A DNA stretch of 64,000 nt from Sulfurimonas sp. (GTDB taxonomy: Bacteria; Campylobacterota; Campylobacteria; Campylobacterales; Sulfurimonadaceae). The notes below the pieces were generated by a model, which saw only the letters and a program-made list of their open reading frames with translations, searched no databases and was not told the origin of the DNA. Both the position numbers and the translations under genes were made by a program. The stretch covers positions 1-64,000 of the forward strand of contig NZ_JALOAN010000008.1 of NCBI RefSeq assembly GCF_023228785.1. The letters run 5' to 3'. Numbering within the stretch: position 1 is the stretch's first letter; the number at the start of each line of letters is the position of its first letter. Shown here one piece after another: positions 43,622 through 52,635 of the stretch.

Positions 43622-45705
43622 GTCTCGTCATCTAGTTTATCTAACTCTTTTTGAACCATAGCTCTATATGCGTCATCTTTAGCGACTAAACCAGCTTCAT
43701 ATAAAAATTGAGATGCTATAAAGTTTTGTTTTTTTATCTTGTCATATCTTGCAAAACTCAGATACAAAATATCTTTTGCGCGAGTAACAGCCACATAAAA
43801 AAGTCGTCTCTCCTCTTCTAATGATCCGCCCCTTTGCATAAGTTTTCTATTTGGAAATCTTCCATCCATCAAGTCAATTATATAGACTTCTTTATACTCT
43901 AAACCTTTAGATGCATGAACACTTAAGAGATTGACACCCTCACCTTGTGTAAGATCTGATGAACCTAAAATCATAGCGTTTAAAAATCTATCATGTTCTC
44001 TATATGGTTTAGACAACTCTTCTAGAAGTGTCATTTTTCGTTCTATTTTTATAAGTGATTCACTCTTTTGTTTCTCGTCTATTGTGCCATCTTTTAGTTG
44101 TGCTCTTTTGTTTGAGAGCAGATCTGCTATATATTTAAAAATAGCCGATCCTGCTATCTTTTTTACAATAGTTCTAGGCTGTTTTATACCCTTTAGATCA
44201 CGAAACAAAAGATAAAAATCATGCAAAAACATAGCACTATCTTTTGTAAGTTTTGGATGTTTGAGTATTGGATTTCTCATAAATTTTGCTTCAAATCCAA
44301 GTTTTGCAAATTTTCCCACAGCTCCTAGTTCTAAAAAATCGTCAAAAAGACCTAATTGGTGGTTTAATTTTCTCTTCTCAAAAGGGTTTTTAATAGACTC
44401 ATCAGGAGCATAAAGACCATAAAATATACTTCCGTGCCCTAGAGTTTTTAGAGCTATATATATCTCCTTTGCCATAGCACTACCAATTCCACGAACAAAC
44501 TCAAATAGATGGATAAAAGACATCATGTCAGATTCATTTACTAAAAGGGTATAAAAGTCTAAAACAGCTTTTACCTCTTTTGCATCAAAAAAACTCGTCC
44601 CACCTTTTCTTTTACAAGGAATGTCTAACTCTCGTAGTCCAACTTCAATACCATCAGCCGATGAATTATTTCTAAAGATAACAGCTATCTCTTCTCTTGG
44701 AGTTTGAGACTCTCTAATTTTTGCAGCTATAGCATGGTACTGGTCAAAAAGTTCATCATAAGCCAAAAGTGTCGGTGAGTGTGCACTTTGTAATCTTGTT
44801 ACTTCAAGTTGCTTTGGATAGATTCTTTCATTGTATTGTATAACTTTAGTAGCAAGTGAAAGTATGGGCATTGTTGAACGATAATTTTTTGTTAGTGTAT
44901 GAACTTTTGCACCATCAAATTTAGTCGTAAAAGAGCCAATGATTGATATATCTGCGCCATTAAAAGCGTAAATACTCTGATCATAATCTCCAACACAAAA
45001 GAGTGATGGTGGATTTATTGCATCTATAAGTGTACCTTGAAGTGCATTTGTGTCTTGGTACTCATCTACCAAAACCTCTTTATAGCCTAGCTCTTTAGTA
45101 TTGCAAAGTTCTCTAAAATCTATTAACAGATCATTAAAGTTTACAAAGCCATACTCCTTTTTCAAAGCTTCAAACTCATCAACAATATCTGCATAGATCA
45201 GGGCAAAAAGCTCATGTTCAGGATACTTTTCTTTTACCCAGTCCTCAAAATGCATCTCAAGCTCTGTATTTTGATAAAAAGAGTAGAGATCATATAGATA
45301 ATTTCCACCATAAGGAGTAACTTCTGCACCAATATGCTCAAATCTTCGTTTTTCAAAAACGCTTCTAAAAAGAGTCTTTAGCTCTCTTTGTTGTTTTAAA
45401 ATAACTCTTGTTTGAGTCTTTTTGAGCCATCTATAACTAACTGCATGAAATGTCCCTGCTTCAATCTTTGTTGCAATCTCTTTTCCAAAATATTCTGCAA
45501 CTCTACCAACCATCTCCTGAGCAGACTTGTTTGTAAAAGTAAGTAGTAAAATTTCTTGAGGTTTAATGTTATTTTTTAAAAGAAATGCTATTCTCCCAAC
45601 TATTGTAGAAGTTTTTCCCGTTCCCGCTGATGCGATTATAAGATTTTGTGCATCTTGCGATGTTGCAGCACTGTATTGCTCTTGATTTAGACGGGATAAT
45701 GGCAA
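43618..45705 (-). CDS. UvrD/Rep/PcrA-type superfamily 1 DNA helicase
   Basis: The 695-residue 3'-5' helicase has the SF1A motifs in order: Q-motif LNQEQYSAA, Walker A ASAGTGKTSTI (motif I), LLTFTNKSAQEM (Ia), VDEYQDTNALQ (II), GDYDQSIYAFNGA (III), LTKNYRST (IV), LLSVHASKGLEYKEVYI (V) and EERRLFYVAVTRAKDILYLS (VI). It acts in repair and replication restart; choice between uvrD, rep and pcrA is uncertain in this phylum. It is monocistronic. Confidence 0.92.
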   Translation of the reverse strand: MPLSRLNQEQYSAATSQDAQNLIIASAGTGKTSTIVGRIAFLLKNNIKPQEILLLTFTNKSAQEMVGRVAEYFGKEIATKIEAGTFHAVSYRWLKKTQTRVILKQQRELKTLFRSVFEKRRFEHIGAEVTPYGGNYLYDLYSFYQNTELEMHFEDWVKEKYPEHELFALIYADIVDEFEALKKEYGFVNFNDLLIDFRELCNTKELGYKEVLVDEYQDTNALQGTLIDAINPPSLFCVGDYDQSIYAFNGADISIIGSFTTKFDGAKVHTLTKNYRSTMPILSLATKVIQYNERIYPKQLEVTRLQSAHSPTLLAYDELFDQYHAIAAKIRESQTPREEIAVIFRNNSSADGIEVGLRELDIPCKRKGGTSFFDAKEVKAVLDFYTLLVNESDMMSFIHLFEFVRGIGSAMAKEIYIALKTLGHGSIFYGLYAPDESIKNPFEKRKLNHQLGLFDDFLELGAVGKFAKLGFEAKFMRNPILKHPKLTKDSAMFLHDFYLLFRDLKGIKQPRTIVKKIAGSAIFKYIADLLSNKRAQLKDGTIDEKQKSESLIKIERKMTLLEELSKPYREHDRFLNAMILGSSDLTQGEGVNLLSVHASKGLEYKEVYIIDLMDGRFPNRKLMQRGGSLEEERRLFYVAVTRAKDILYLSFARYDKIKKQNFIASQFLYEAGLVAKDDAYRAMVQKELDKLDDET

Positions 45706-45836
45706 GTTTTACCTTTTAGGTTGAAGTTAGAATGTGATTATACTCAGTAAAGCTTTGCATATTTTTATCTATGAACTTTTACTTTATACTTGTGTTTAAA
45801 ATGTCGATGTGTTGTGTGAGCATTATTTAAATGTGT

Positions 45837-45842
45837 TATACT
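45837..45842 (+). promoter_or_regulatory. -10 box (TATACT) for diguanylate cyclase 2
   Basis: TATACT lies 35 bases before ATG 45878, with AAGG at 45865-45868 as ribosome binding site. This excludes the longer frame beginning at 45809. Confidence 0.45.
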
Positions 45843-45877
45843 TATGGTCACAATTAACTATTTTAAGGCGACAATTT

Positions 45878-46699
45878 ATGCATTCTAACAATGATACATT
45901 AAAAATTATTTCAAGTCAGACAAAAAGTTCTATAAATGAGATCTCAGTTGTAACGCCTAGTATGTATGCTGCCATTTTTTCAAAATTTGCAAGTGCACAC
46001 AACACAGTTCTTGGTGACGATAATGAACTCGCTAAAAATCTACTTATAAGTGAATGTGCTCATTTAACAAATCTTCAAAATCAAGCTTCTAAAAGCGCTA
46101 TGCAGTTAAGTGAATCTACTTCAAAAGCCATTAGTGCTATAAAAGAAAAAGATGAAAAACTTCTTCAAAATGTACTTCAAGAAACACAAAAACTCCGCCT
46201 AGAAATAGAAAAACTAAAAGAATCTGTATATAAAGATACTCTAACAAATGTACAAAATAGAAAGTGGTTAAACGACAACTATTTAAAAGATGATGCACAA
46301 AACTTCAAAGATAGTGGAACTTTAGCTATAGTTGACCTTAATTATTTTAAAGTTATAAATGATACTTTTGGTCACATTGTAGGTGATAAAGTTCTAATCT
46401 ACATTGCGAGTGAGCTTAAAAAAACTAGATATAGCGTTGTTAGATATGGCGGCGATGAGTTTATAATAATGTTTAGTAAAAACATCTCGGCACAAAAAGC
46501 TAAAGAGATCTTAAATGAACTTAGAGAAAAGATACTCTCAAAAAAATTAAAAGCTCAAGAAGAATTATTTCAAGCAAGCTTCTCTTTTGGTGTGAGCGAA
46601 TATGAAGCATCTCAAAATTTTTCAGATATTATAGAAAAGGCTGATAAAAATATGTATGAAGATAAGATGTTAATCAAACAAAGAGTTACTGGCATCTAA
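45878..46699 (+). CDS. Diguanylate cyclase lacking the I-site
   Basis: The 273-residue cytoplasmic protein has a helical N-terminal half (about 1-110) rich in Ser and Lys, a coiled coil (EKDEKLLQNVLQETQKLRLE) and a C-terminal GGDEF domain with the active-site motif in VVRYGGDEFIIMF. The inhibitory RxxD position carries KTRY instead, so feedback inhibition by c-di-GMP is not expected. Architecture resembles the diguanylate cyclase at 21312. It stands alone between uvrD-type helicase and valS. Confidence 0.88.
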   Translation: MHSNNDTLKIISSQTKSSINEISVVTPSMYAAIFSKFASAHNTVLGDDNELAKNLLISECAHLTNLQNQASKSAMQLSESTSKAISAIKEKDEKLLQNVLQETQKLRLEIEKLKESVYKDTLTNVQNRKWLNDNYLKDDAQNFKDSGTLAIVDLNYFKVINDTFGHIVGDKVLIYIASELKKTRYSVVRYGGDEFIIMFSKNISAQKAKEILNELREKILSKKLKAQEELFQASFSFGVSEYEASQNFSDIIEKADKNMYEDKMLIKQRVTGI

Positions 46700-46722
46700 G
46701 AATAGCCTCACTTCTTTTTAGA

Positions 46723-46728
46723 TATAAT
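46723..46728 (+). promoter_or_regulatory. -10 box (TATAAT) for valS
   Basis: TATAAT follows CTTCTTTTTAGA and lies about 45 bases before the valS ATG, with AAGGCT close to the start. Confidence 0.5.
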
Positions 46729-46773
46729 CGCAAAAAATCAAGATGATATTTAATCAACTTTAAGGCTAAAAAG

Positions 46774-49398
46774 ATGCAAGATGGCTACAAACCACAAGAG
46801 ATAGAAAACAAATATTATAAAATATGTGAAGATAGAGAATACTTTGAAGTAGATGGTAACTCTGCCATTCAGCAAGATGATAAAACATTCTCTATAATGA
46901 TGCCTCCCCCAAATGTTACAGGTCGCTTGCACATCGGTCACGCACTTACATTTACACTTCAAGATATTATCACTAGATATAAAAGAATGGATGGCTATAA
47001 AACTCTTTGGCAACCAGGAACAGATCACGCGGGAATTGCAACTCAAAATGTAGTTGAAAAACAACTCCTAGAAGAGGGAACTACCAAAGAAGAGCTGGGT
47101 CGTGAAGCATTTTTAGAGCGTGCTTGGAAGTGGAAAGAAGAGTCAGCTGGCATTATGACAGATCAACTCCGTAAAATGGGAGTAACTCCTGCATGGAAGC
47201 GTGAGAGATTTACAATGGACGCTGGACTTCAAAAGTCAGTTAAAGAAGCCTTTGTTCATCTTTACAACGATGGTTTAATCATCCGCGGAAACTATATGGT
47301 CAACTGGTGTACACACGATGGAGCACTAAGCGATATAGAAGTTGAACATGAAGATCATGACGGTAAGTTTTACCATATAAAGTACCCTTTTGCTGATGGG
47401 AGTGGTTCTGTTGAAGTTGCAACTACAAGACCTGAGACATACTTTGGAGACACGGCTGTAATGGTTCATCCTGATGATGAGCGCTATAAAGATCTAGTAG
47501 GTAAAAAAATTCGTCTTCCACTACTTCAAAGAGAGGTAGCTATCATCGCTGATGAGCATGTTGATATGGAGTTTGGAACTGGTGTTGTAAAAGTAACACC
47601 AGCGCATGACCAAAATGACTACGAAGTTGGAAAGCGTCATGACTTAGAGTTCATTACTGTTTTTGATGAAAAAGGAATACTTAACGATTACGCTGAAGAG
47701 TTTAAAGGCTTAGAGCGTATGGAGGCTCGTGATATTATCGTTAAAAGGCTTGATGAAGAGGGTTATATAGTAAAGATAGAAGATCACAAACATCAAGTTG
47801 GACATTGCTATAGATGTAAAAATATTGTTGAACCTTATATCTCAAAACAGTGGTTTGTAAGAAAAGAAGTAGCCGCAAAGTCAATCGAGAAAACAAACAG
47901 TGGCGAAGCTAAGTTTTTCCCACCACACTGGATCAACTCTTACAACGCTTGGATGGGAGAGTTAAGAGATTGGTGTATCTCTCGCCAACTTTGGTGGGGG
48001 CATCAGATCCCTGTCTTTTATTGTGATGATTGTGAGCATGAGTTTGCATCTTTAAAGGATAATCCTGAGACTTGCTCTAAGTGTGCATCAAAGTCTATAA
48101 CTCAAGATCCAGATGTACTAGATACTTGGTTTAGTTCTGCTCTTTGGCCTTTTTCTACACTAGGCTGGGGAAATGGCGACACAGAGATGGACAAACTTTT
48201 TCAATCAGATGATATGAAAGAGTTCTATCCAAATTCACTTCTCATTACTGGCTTTGATATCCTCTTTTTCTGGGTAGCTAGAATGATGATGATGGGCGAG
48301 AGCTTTAATAAAGAACTTCCCTTTAACCATATCTACCTTCACGCCCTAGTTCGTGATGAACATGGCAATAAAATGAGTAAATCAAGAGGAAATGTCATAG
48401 ATCCTCTTCATACTATTGAAAAATATTCTGCTGATATTTTAAGATTTACTCTAGCTATCTCTGCTGCTCAAGGTCGTGATATTAGAATGAGTGAAGAAAA
48501 ACTTGAACTAAACCGTAACTTCACAAACAAACTCTACAACGCTTCAAAATATCTTCAAATGAATGTAGAAACATTTCCTGATATGAAAGGCTTCTGTATT
48601 GAGAGTAATCTTGGACGCTATATGGTGTCAAGACTAAACCTTGCTACAAAAGAGGTTAGAGCTGCTCTTGATGAATATAAGTTTAACGATGCAGCTAGTG
48701 TTATGTATAGATTTTTATGGAATGAATTTTGTGACTGGGGAATAGAACTTAGTAAAGCTGATAAAGGATCTATTGTAGAGCTTGGAGCTATCTTTAAAGA
48801 AGCTATGAAACTCCTACACCCTTTTATGCCCTTTATCACAGAGCATCTATATCACGAGCTCTCAGGAACTACGCTAGAAAACTCTGACTCTATTATGATC
48901 TCTGCCTATCCTACTAAGACTAAACAGAGAAAAGAAGAAAAGAAGTTTGAGATAATAATGGATGCAATAGTCTCTATAAGAAGAGCAAAAGTTCTTGTAG
49001 ATCTAGCAAATCAAAAAATACCAAAGGCTTATGTAAAAATCGACGACATCTCAGATAGAGACAAAGAGATGATGTTACCGTTTATACTAAGACTTGCAAA
49101 AGTTGATGTAGTAGAGTTCTGTGATCAAAGAATAGAAGATGCTGTGAGTGATATATCTGACAGTTGTGAAACTTTTATTCCAACTGGGAGTATAGATCTA
49201 ACTCCAATCATCTCTAAGCTTACAAAGCAAGATGAAAAGCTGCAAAAAGAGATAGATAAACTAAGTTCAATGTTAAATAATGAAAGATTTGTCTCAAATG
49301 CTCCACAAGATGTTTTAGATAAAAACCGCGAAGCACTAAGTGATGCTACTCTTAAACAAAAGAAAGTAAAAGAACAATTAGACTCTCTTAAATCTTAA
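46774..49398 (+). CDS. valS: Valyl-tRNA synthetase
   Basis: The 874-residue class I enzyme charges tRNA-Val and edits threonine. It has HIGH in PNVTGRLHIGHAL (about residue 50), an editing CP1 domain (about 180-390, TTRPETYFGDTAVMVHPDD), KMSKS in DEHGNKMSKSRGNV (about 530), an anticodon domain, and a C-terminal coiled-coil arm. Zinc-type cysteines appear in CYRCKN and CDDC ... CSKC. It ends in a bidirectional terminator with the convergent UspA gene. Confidence 0.97.
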   Translation: MQDGYKPQEIENKYYKICEDREYFEVDGNSAIQQDDKTFSIMMPPPNVTGRLHIGHALTFTLQDIITRYKRMDGYKTLWQPGTDHAGIATQNVVEKQLLEEGTTKEELGREAFLERAWKWKEESAGIMTDQLRKMGVTPAWKRERFTMDAGLQKSVKEAFVHLYNDGLIIRGNYMVNWCTHDGALSDIEVEHEDHDGKFYHIKYPFADGSGSVEVATTRPETYFGDTAVMVHPDDERYKDLVGKKIRLPLLQREVAIIADEHVDMEFGTGVVKVTPAHDQNDYEVGKRHDLEFITVFDEKGILNDYAEEFKGLERMEARDIIVKRLDEEGYIVKIEDHKHQVGHCYRCKNIVEPYISKQWFVRKEVAAKSIEKTNSGEAKFFPPHWINSYNAWMGELRDWCISRQLWWGHQIPVFYCDDCEHEFASLKDNPETCSKCASKSITQDPDVLDTWFSSALWPFSTLGWGNGDTEMDKLFQSDDMKEFYPNSLLITGFDILFFWVARMMMMGESFNKELPFNHIYLHALVRDEHGNKMSKSRGNVIDPLHTIEKYSADILRFTLAISAAQGRDIRMSEEKLELNRNFTNKLYNASKYLQMNVETFPDMKGFCIESNLGRYMVSRLNLATKEVRAALDEYKFNDAASVMYRFLWNEFCDWGIELSKADKGSIVELGAIFKEAMKLLHPFMPFITEHLYHELSGTTLENSDSIMISAYPTKTKQRKEEKKFEIIMDAIVSIRRAKVLVDLANQKIPKAYVKIDDISDRDKEMMLPFILRLAKVDVVEFCDQRIEDAVSDISDSCETFIPTGSIDLTPIISKLTKQDEKLQKEIDKLSSMLNNERFVSNAPQDVLDKNREALSDATLKQKKVKEQLDSLKS

Positions 49399-49404
49399 GA
49401 GAGT
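49382..49404. terminator. Bidirectional terminator between valS and uspA
   Basis: ACTCTCTTAA pairs perfectly with TTAAGAGAGT over a 3-base loop, and a TTATTTTTT tract follows on the plus strand. The hairpin spans the valS stop codon. Confidence 0.75.
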
Positions 49405-49411
49405 TAGAGAG

Positions 49412-50275
49412 TTATTTTTTAGGGATATATACTAAAACATCGCATTTTAAGCTTTGCATTAAACTTGATGCTGTTGAGCCATAAAGAAATGCACCTGTGT
49501 TATTTACACCATTTGATCCTAAAACAACTAGATCATTGGAATTTTTAGCTATATATTTTGTGAGAGCATTTGTTACTCCTACTCTATCTTCTATAAGCCC
49601 TGCTTTTTCTATTTTATTTTCTTTTACAAATTTATCAAACTTTTCTTGTTCATGCTTTTGTATCTCTTGTTCTATCTCATCTCTATTTTCATAATCATCG
49701 TGGTATCTAAAAGCTATCTCACTCATTTTTTTGTAAGCATAAACACACTTTATACTCTCTTGATGGAAGAACTCTTGAGCAAAGAATAAGCTCTTTTTAG
49801 ATACTTCTGAGAGATCTGTAAAAGCTACTATATTTTTATATGCTTCACTAGAGTTGCATTTTACTATAAGAAGTGGAAGGTTACTTTTTTGTGCGATATT
49901 ATGTGCTGTTGAGCCAAGTATTGTAGTTGTAAAGTCTTTTTTCTCATTTGCCCCTATGATAATCATACAAGCATCTTTTTTCTTTGCTACATCCATAACA
50001 AAGACAGATGGCTTAGCTTTTTCTACGTTTATAGTGTAAGTTAAACCTTGTGTATTAACACCCTCTAGTTCTTTTTCTATACCCTTTATAGCACTGAGTT
50101 TTAATTTTTCTATCTTTGTATCTTTAATAAAATTACCAAAAAAACCAGTATCTATAGCATGAGCTATAGTAACTTTTGAGTCATTTCTCTTAGCTACTAA
50201 AAAAGCTCTATTTAAAACTTCTTTTGCATTGTTTGAAATGTCTAGTCCAACTACTATATCACTAAAATTTTCCAT
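49412..50275 (-). CDS. Tandem universal stress protein (UspA family)
   Basis: The 287-residue protein holds two Usp domains in tandem: residues about 1-140 ending in IIGANEKKDFTTTILGSTAHNIAQKSNLPLLIV, with a GxNxx(9)GST nucleotide-binding pattern, and about 145-287 ending in VVLGSNGVNNTGAFLYGSTASSLMQSLKCDVLVYI, with a second such pattern. Start ATG 50275 is preferred to 50290 because GGAG sits 9 bases upstream of it. It is monocistronic. No regulatory motif was found. Confidence 0.88.
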   Translation of the reverse strand: MENFSDIVVGLDISNNAKEVLNRAFLVAKRNDSKVTIAHAIDTGFFGNFIKDTKIEKLKLSAIKGIEKELEGVNTQGLTYTINVEKAKPSVFVMDVAKKKDACMIIIGANEKKDFTTTILGSTAHNIAQKSNLPLLIVKCNSSEAYKNIVAFTDLSEVSKKSLFFAQEFFHQESIKCVYAYKKMSEIAFRYHDDYENRDEIEQEIQKHEQEKFDKFVKENKIEKAGLIEDRVGVTNALTKYIAKNSNDLVVLGSNGVNNTGAFLYGSTASSLMQSLKCDVLVYIPKK

Positions 50276-50379
50276 TCTTTTACACTCCATTATTTTTATT
50301 TCTATTGTAGCACATTTAGTACAAATAGAGCTTATTAATTAGTACCTACTTAACCTTGATACGGCAATATTATTGCTTT

Positions 50380-51903
50380 TTAATCCCGTTTAACAACTAC
50401 AAAGCTCTCAGGACTAATAGACTTATACTTTGGCATACTTTGACCGATGTTTGAGTTTATATATGTGGGATCTGCTACTATAAACTTTTTCTGGTTTGCC
50501 TCTATACTATCGCCACTCATTGGAACATAAAGGGCTGTAGCCATATGATCCTTATACTTTACACCTAAGACACTTATTCCAAAAAGCTCTTTTACAAGAT
50601 ATGAAAAAAGTGTGGCTCTATCTTCACAATCAGACTTTTCATAGTAAAGAGTTTCAGCTGCAAACATAACTTTTTCTCTTTGAAATTGTTCTTGATCTGT
50701 CTCATATATAAAAGATTTTTGTACAAAATGAAGCACAAAATTCATAGCATCACTAGCACTCATACCATCCACATGCTTTTTTATATCTTTTGCGATAGAA
50801 GTATAAGTTCTCTCATCTAGTGGAGCGTTAAAAAAAGTCTCATAATCAGCTTGTGGGTAGGTAGCCATAAAATCCATAAGATTTTGGTTGTACTCGTAAG
50901 AAAGTGTATAGTTTTTAGAGTAATTTTCAAAATTAAGCGTTTTAGATTTAAAATTTGGATTAAATTTTGGTAGAGTTTTTAGTTCCAAATCAAGAGGCTT
51001 TGTAGCATCTGGATAGTCTTGTTTGTAGGAGTAAAGTCTTCCAACTCCTCCTTTGGCATAGTTTGATATGACATAGTACTTTTTGTTATCAAAGTTATAG
51101 TTTGGAGTAGCATAGATGATTTTTTTAGAGTAGTGCATCAAAATAATATGATTGTTAGCTAGTCCAACTTTAACTGCATATCCAAGCTTGTTAAATATAA
51201 ACCAACTCAACAGGTTTGAGTCATCTTTATTTGAAAAAACTTGCTTTGAGATCTCTTTAACAAGCAAGTAAATACCCCAATCATTCAGATTCATCTCATT
51301 TGACACTTGTTTTATATCTTTAACTAAATTATCATAATCACTCGAAGCACAACTATTAAAAAAGCTTAGTATTCCATCTTTATTTTGTGGATAAAATTTA
51401 GCACTTTTCATGTCTTTTGCCATATCAAAAGAGAGATAAGTTCCAAAAAAATCAAAGTTTATATCTTTTTTAACTATCTCTTGTTTTTTTGGTTCTTCTG
51501 CTTTTTCTTTTACAACTACCTTAGGTTCTTGTTTATCTTCTTTTTTTTCATCTTCTTTATAGATTATAAAATCTTGTGTAGGCTTTATCTCTATGTTGAT
51601 TTTTGGACCAACACTCTTTGGTTTTTCAAGCTTTGCATCTGGGATTGATTTTGGCTTTGGTTTTTCATAAAGAGGCTCTCCTATATAAACATTATAGGCT
51701 TCCCATTGCTTTTTTAGATGTTTGTTAAAAGCGTTATCTCTTTCATCTTTATATTTTGAAAATGCTTCTGTTTGAGTTCTTTTAAAGTCCTCAAAGCTCC
51801 CTGCTCCAAGGAGAGGTAGAGTTAGTATAAAAAACGATACTAGTAGGCTAAAATGGCCAAGCGGCTTGTATAATTTTGGTTCCCCATCCTTGTTTCGTTG
51901 CAC
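50380..51903 (-). CDS. Transglutaminase-like cysteine peptidase-fold protein coupled to flgH
   Basis: The 507-residue protein has a hydrophobic signal or anchor (about 17-35, HFSLLVSFFILTLPLLGAG), a Lys/Glu/Pro-rich low-complexity segment (about 75-150) and a C-terminal transglutaminase-like domain with a complete catalytic triad: C426 (KSDCEDRATLF), H453 (KYKDHMATAL) and D478 (VADPTYI). It starts with GTG 51903 inside flgH in another frame (56-base overlap); AAGGAG lies 9 bases upstream and no ATG exists near. Sharing the flgH sigma-54 promoter implies a flagellar or envelope role (inference). Confidence 0.75.
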   Translation of the reverse strand: MQRNKDGEPKLYKPLGHFSLLVSFFILTLPLLGAGSFEDFKRTQTEAFSKYKDERDNAFNKHLKKQWEAYNVYIGEPLYEKPKPKSIPDAKLEKPKSVGPKINIEIKPTQDFIIYKEDEKKEDKQEPKVVVKEKAEEPKKQEIVKKDINFDFFGTYLSFDMAKDMKSAKFYPQNKDGILSFFNSCASSDYDNLVKDIKQVSNEMNLNDWGIYLLVKEISKQVFSNKDDSNLLSWFIFNKLGYAVKVGLANNHIILMHYSKKIIYATPNYNFDNKKYYVISNYAKGGVGRLYSYKQDYPDATKPLDLELKTLPKFNPNFKSKTLNFENYSKNYTLSYEYNQNLMDFMATYPQADYETFFNAPLDERTYTSIAKDIKKHVDGMSASDAMNFVLHFVQKSFIYETDQEQFQREKVMFAAETLYYEKSDCEDRATLFSYLVKELFGISVLGVKYKDHMATALYVPMSGDSIEANQKKFIVADPTYINSNIGQSMPKYKSISPESFVVVKRD

Positions 51904-52570
51904 GGTCTATATCTCCTTGAGTTTGGTAAAGAATCTTAGCTTCGCTCATTTGAGCTGAATCTATTTTGTTGTGTTGGTCTATATCGTATGGACGGATAAC
52001 GCCACTTATCTGTATGATCTGTTTTTGATCATCAACTAATATCTCTCTTTTTCCTGAGATATAGTAGTTTCCATTTTGCATAACTTTAACTATTCTAGCT
52101 GTAACAGTAGTTGTAAAAGAAGCATTTTTTGTTGCACTTCCACTTCCCGCAAAATCATTACTTGAAGTTCCAGCAAAACCTATGTTTGTAAGCCCATTTA
52201 ATTTATTTGCATAAGAACTAACAGCTGAATTATCACCTCCAGCTACAAATGTGCCACCACCTAAGTTTGAGTTATCTACTTTACTAAGATCTTTGGCCCC
52301 ACTCGATGAACTATTTGCATTTTCAGATATTACAACTCTTACTATGTCGTTAACATGCATAGCTTTATGGTCTGAAAATAGAGGGTTATCTCCTTGACCA
52401 AATATACTCCCTACTGAGACATAGTCTTGTTTATCTTCTTTTGCCGGCATCTGCTCTACATACGCAGGTGGTGCGAAGTCTATCTCTGGCTCTGTAAGGT
52501 TTGCTGTACAACCAGTTAAAAAAAGTATAGCATAAGTAGGCATTAAGAATATTAAAATTTGTTTTATCAT
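51848..52570 (-). CDS. flgH: Flagellar L-ring protein FlgH
   Basis: FlgH forms the outer membrane L-ring bushing around the flagellar rod. The 240-residue lipoprotein has a lipobox (LFLTGC, about residue 21) and the family stretch SVGSIFGQGDNPLFSDHKAMHVNDIVRVVISENANSSS, NGNYYISGKREILVDDQKQIIQISGVIRPYDID and the C-terminal YQTQGDIDRATKQGWGTKIIQAAWPF. A sigma-54 type promoter lies upstream, matching RpoN control of rod/hook genes in Campylobacter. The downstream transglutaminase-like gene overlaps it. Confidence 0.95.
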   Translation of the reverse strand: MIKQILIFLMPTYAILFLTGCTANLTEPEIDFAPPAYVEQMPAKEDKQDYVSVGSIFGQGDNPLFSDHKAMHVNDIVRVVISENANSSSSGAKDLSKVDNSNLGGGTFVAGGDNSAVSSYANKLNGLTNIGFAGTSSNDFAGSGSATKNASFTTTVTARIVKVMQNGNYYISGKREILVDDQKQIIQISGVIRPYDIDQHNKIDSAQMSEAKILYQTQGDIDRATKQGWGTKIIQAAWPF

Positions 52571-52594
52571 AAGTGGTCTCTTTTAGGTAGTGTA

Positions 52595-52616
52595 TTTTGC
52601 TATAATACTAGCAAAA
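52595..52616. promoter_or_regulatory. Palindrome in the flgH/yqeY divergent promoter region
   Basis: TTTTGCTA and TAGCAAAA are perfect inverted arms around TAATAC. One arm carries the -12 element of the flgH promoter on the minus strand, and the centre carries the TATAAT (52601-52606) of yqeY on the plus strand. It may be an operator or a coincidence of two promoters. Confidence 0.45.
52601..52606 (+). promoter_or_regulatory. -10 box (TATAAT) for yqeY
   Basis: TATAAT lies 30 bases before ATG 52636, with AAAGGA at 52625-52630 as ribosome binding site. Confidence 0.55.
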
Positions 52617-52625
52617 ACAGTTCCA
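52610..52625 (-). promoter_or_regulatory. Sigma-54 (-24/-12) promoter for flgH
   Basis: The minus strand reads TGGAAC-TGTTT-TTGCT, with GG and GC separated by exactly 10 bases, matching the RpoN consensus TGGCAC-N5-TTGCW. Transcription would begin near 52600, 30 bases before the flgH ATG. Confidence 0.75.
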
Positions 52626-52635
52626 AAGGATAGTT

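Noticed and set aside
50364..50376. Inverted repeat GCAATATTATTGC followed by TTTTT
   Set aside because: The loop would be a single base, and the T-run is on the strand with no gene ending there, so it is not a terminator.
51385..51648. Plus-strand ORF of 87 codons with Phe-rich product
   Set aside because: It is the complement of the Lys/Glu-rich low-complexity region of the transglutaminase-like protein.
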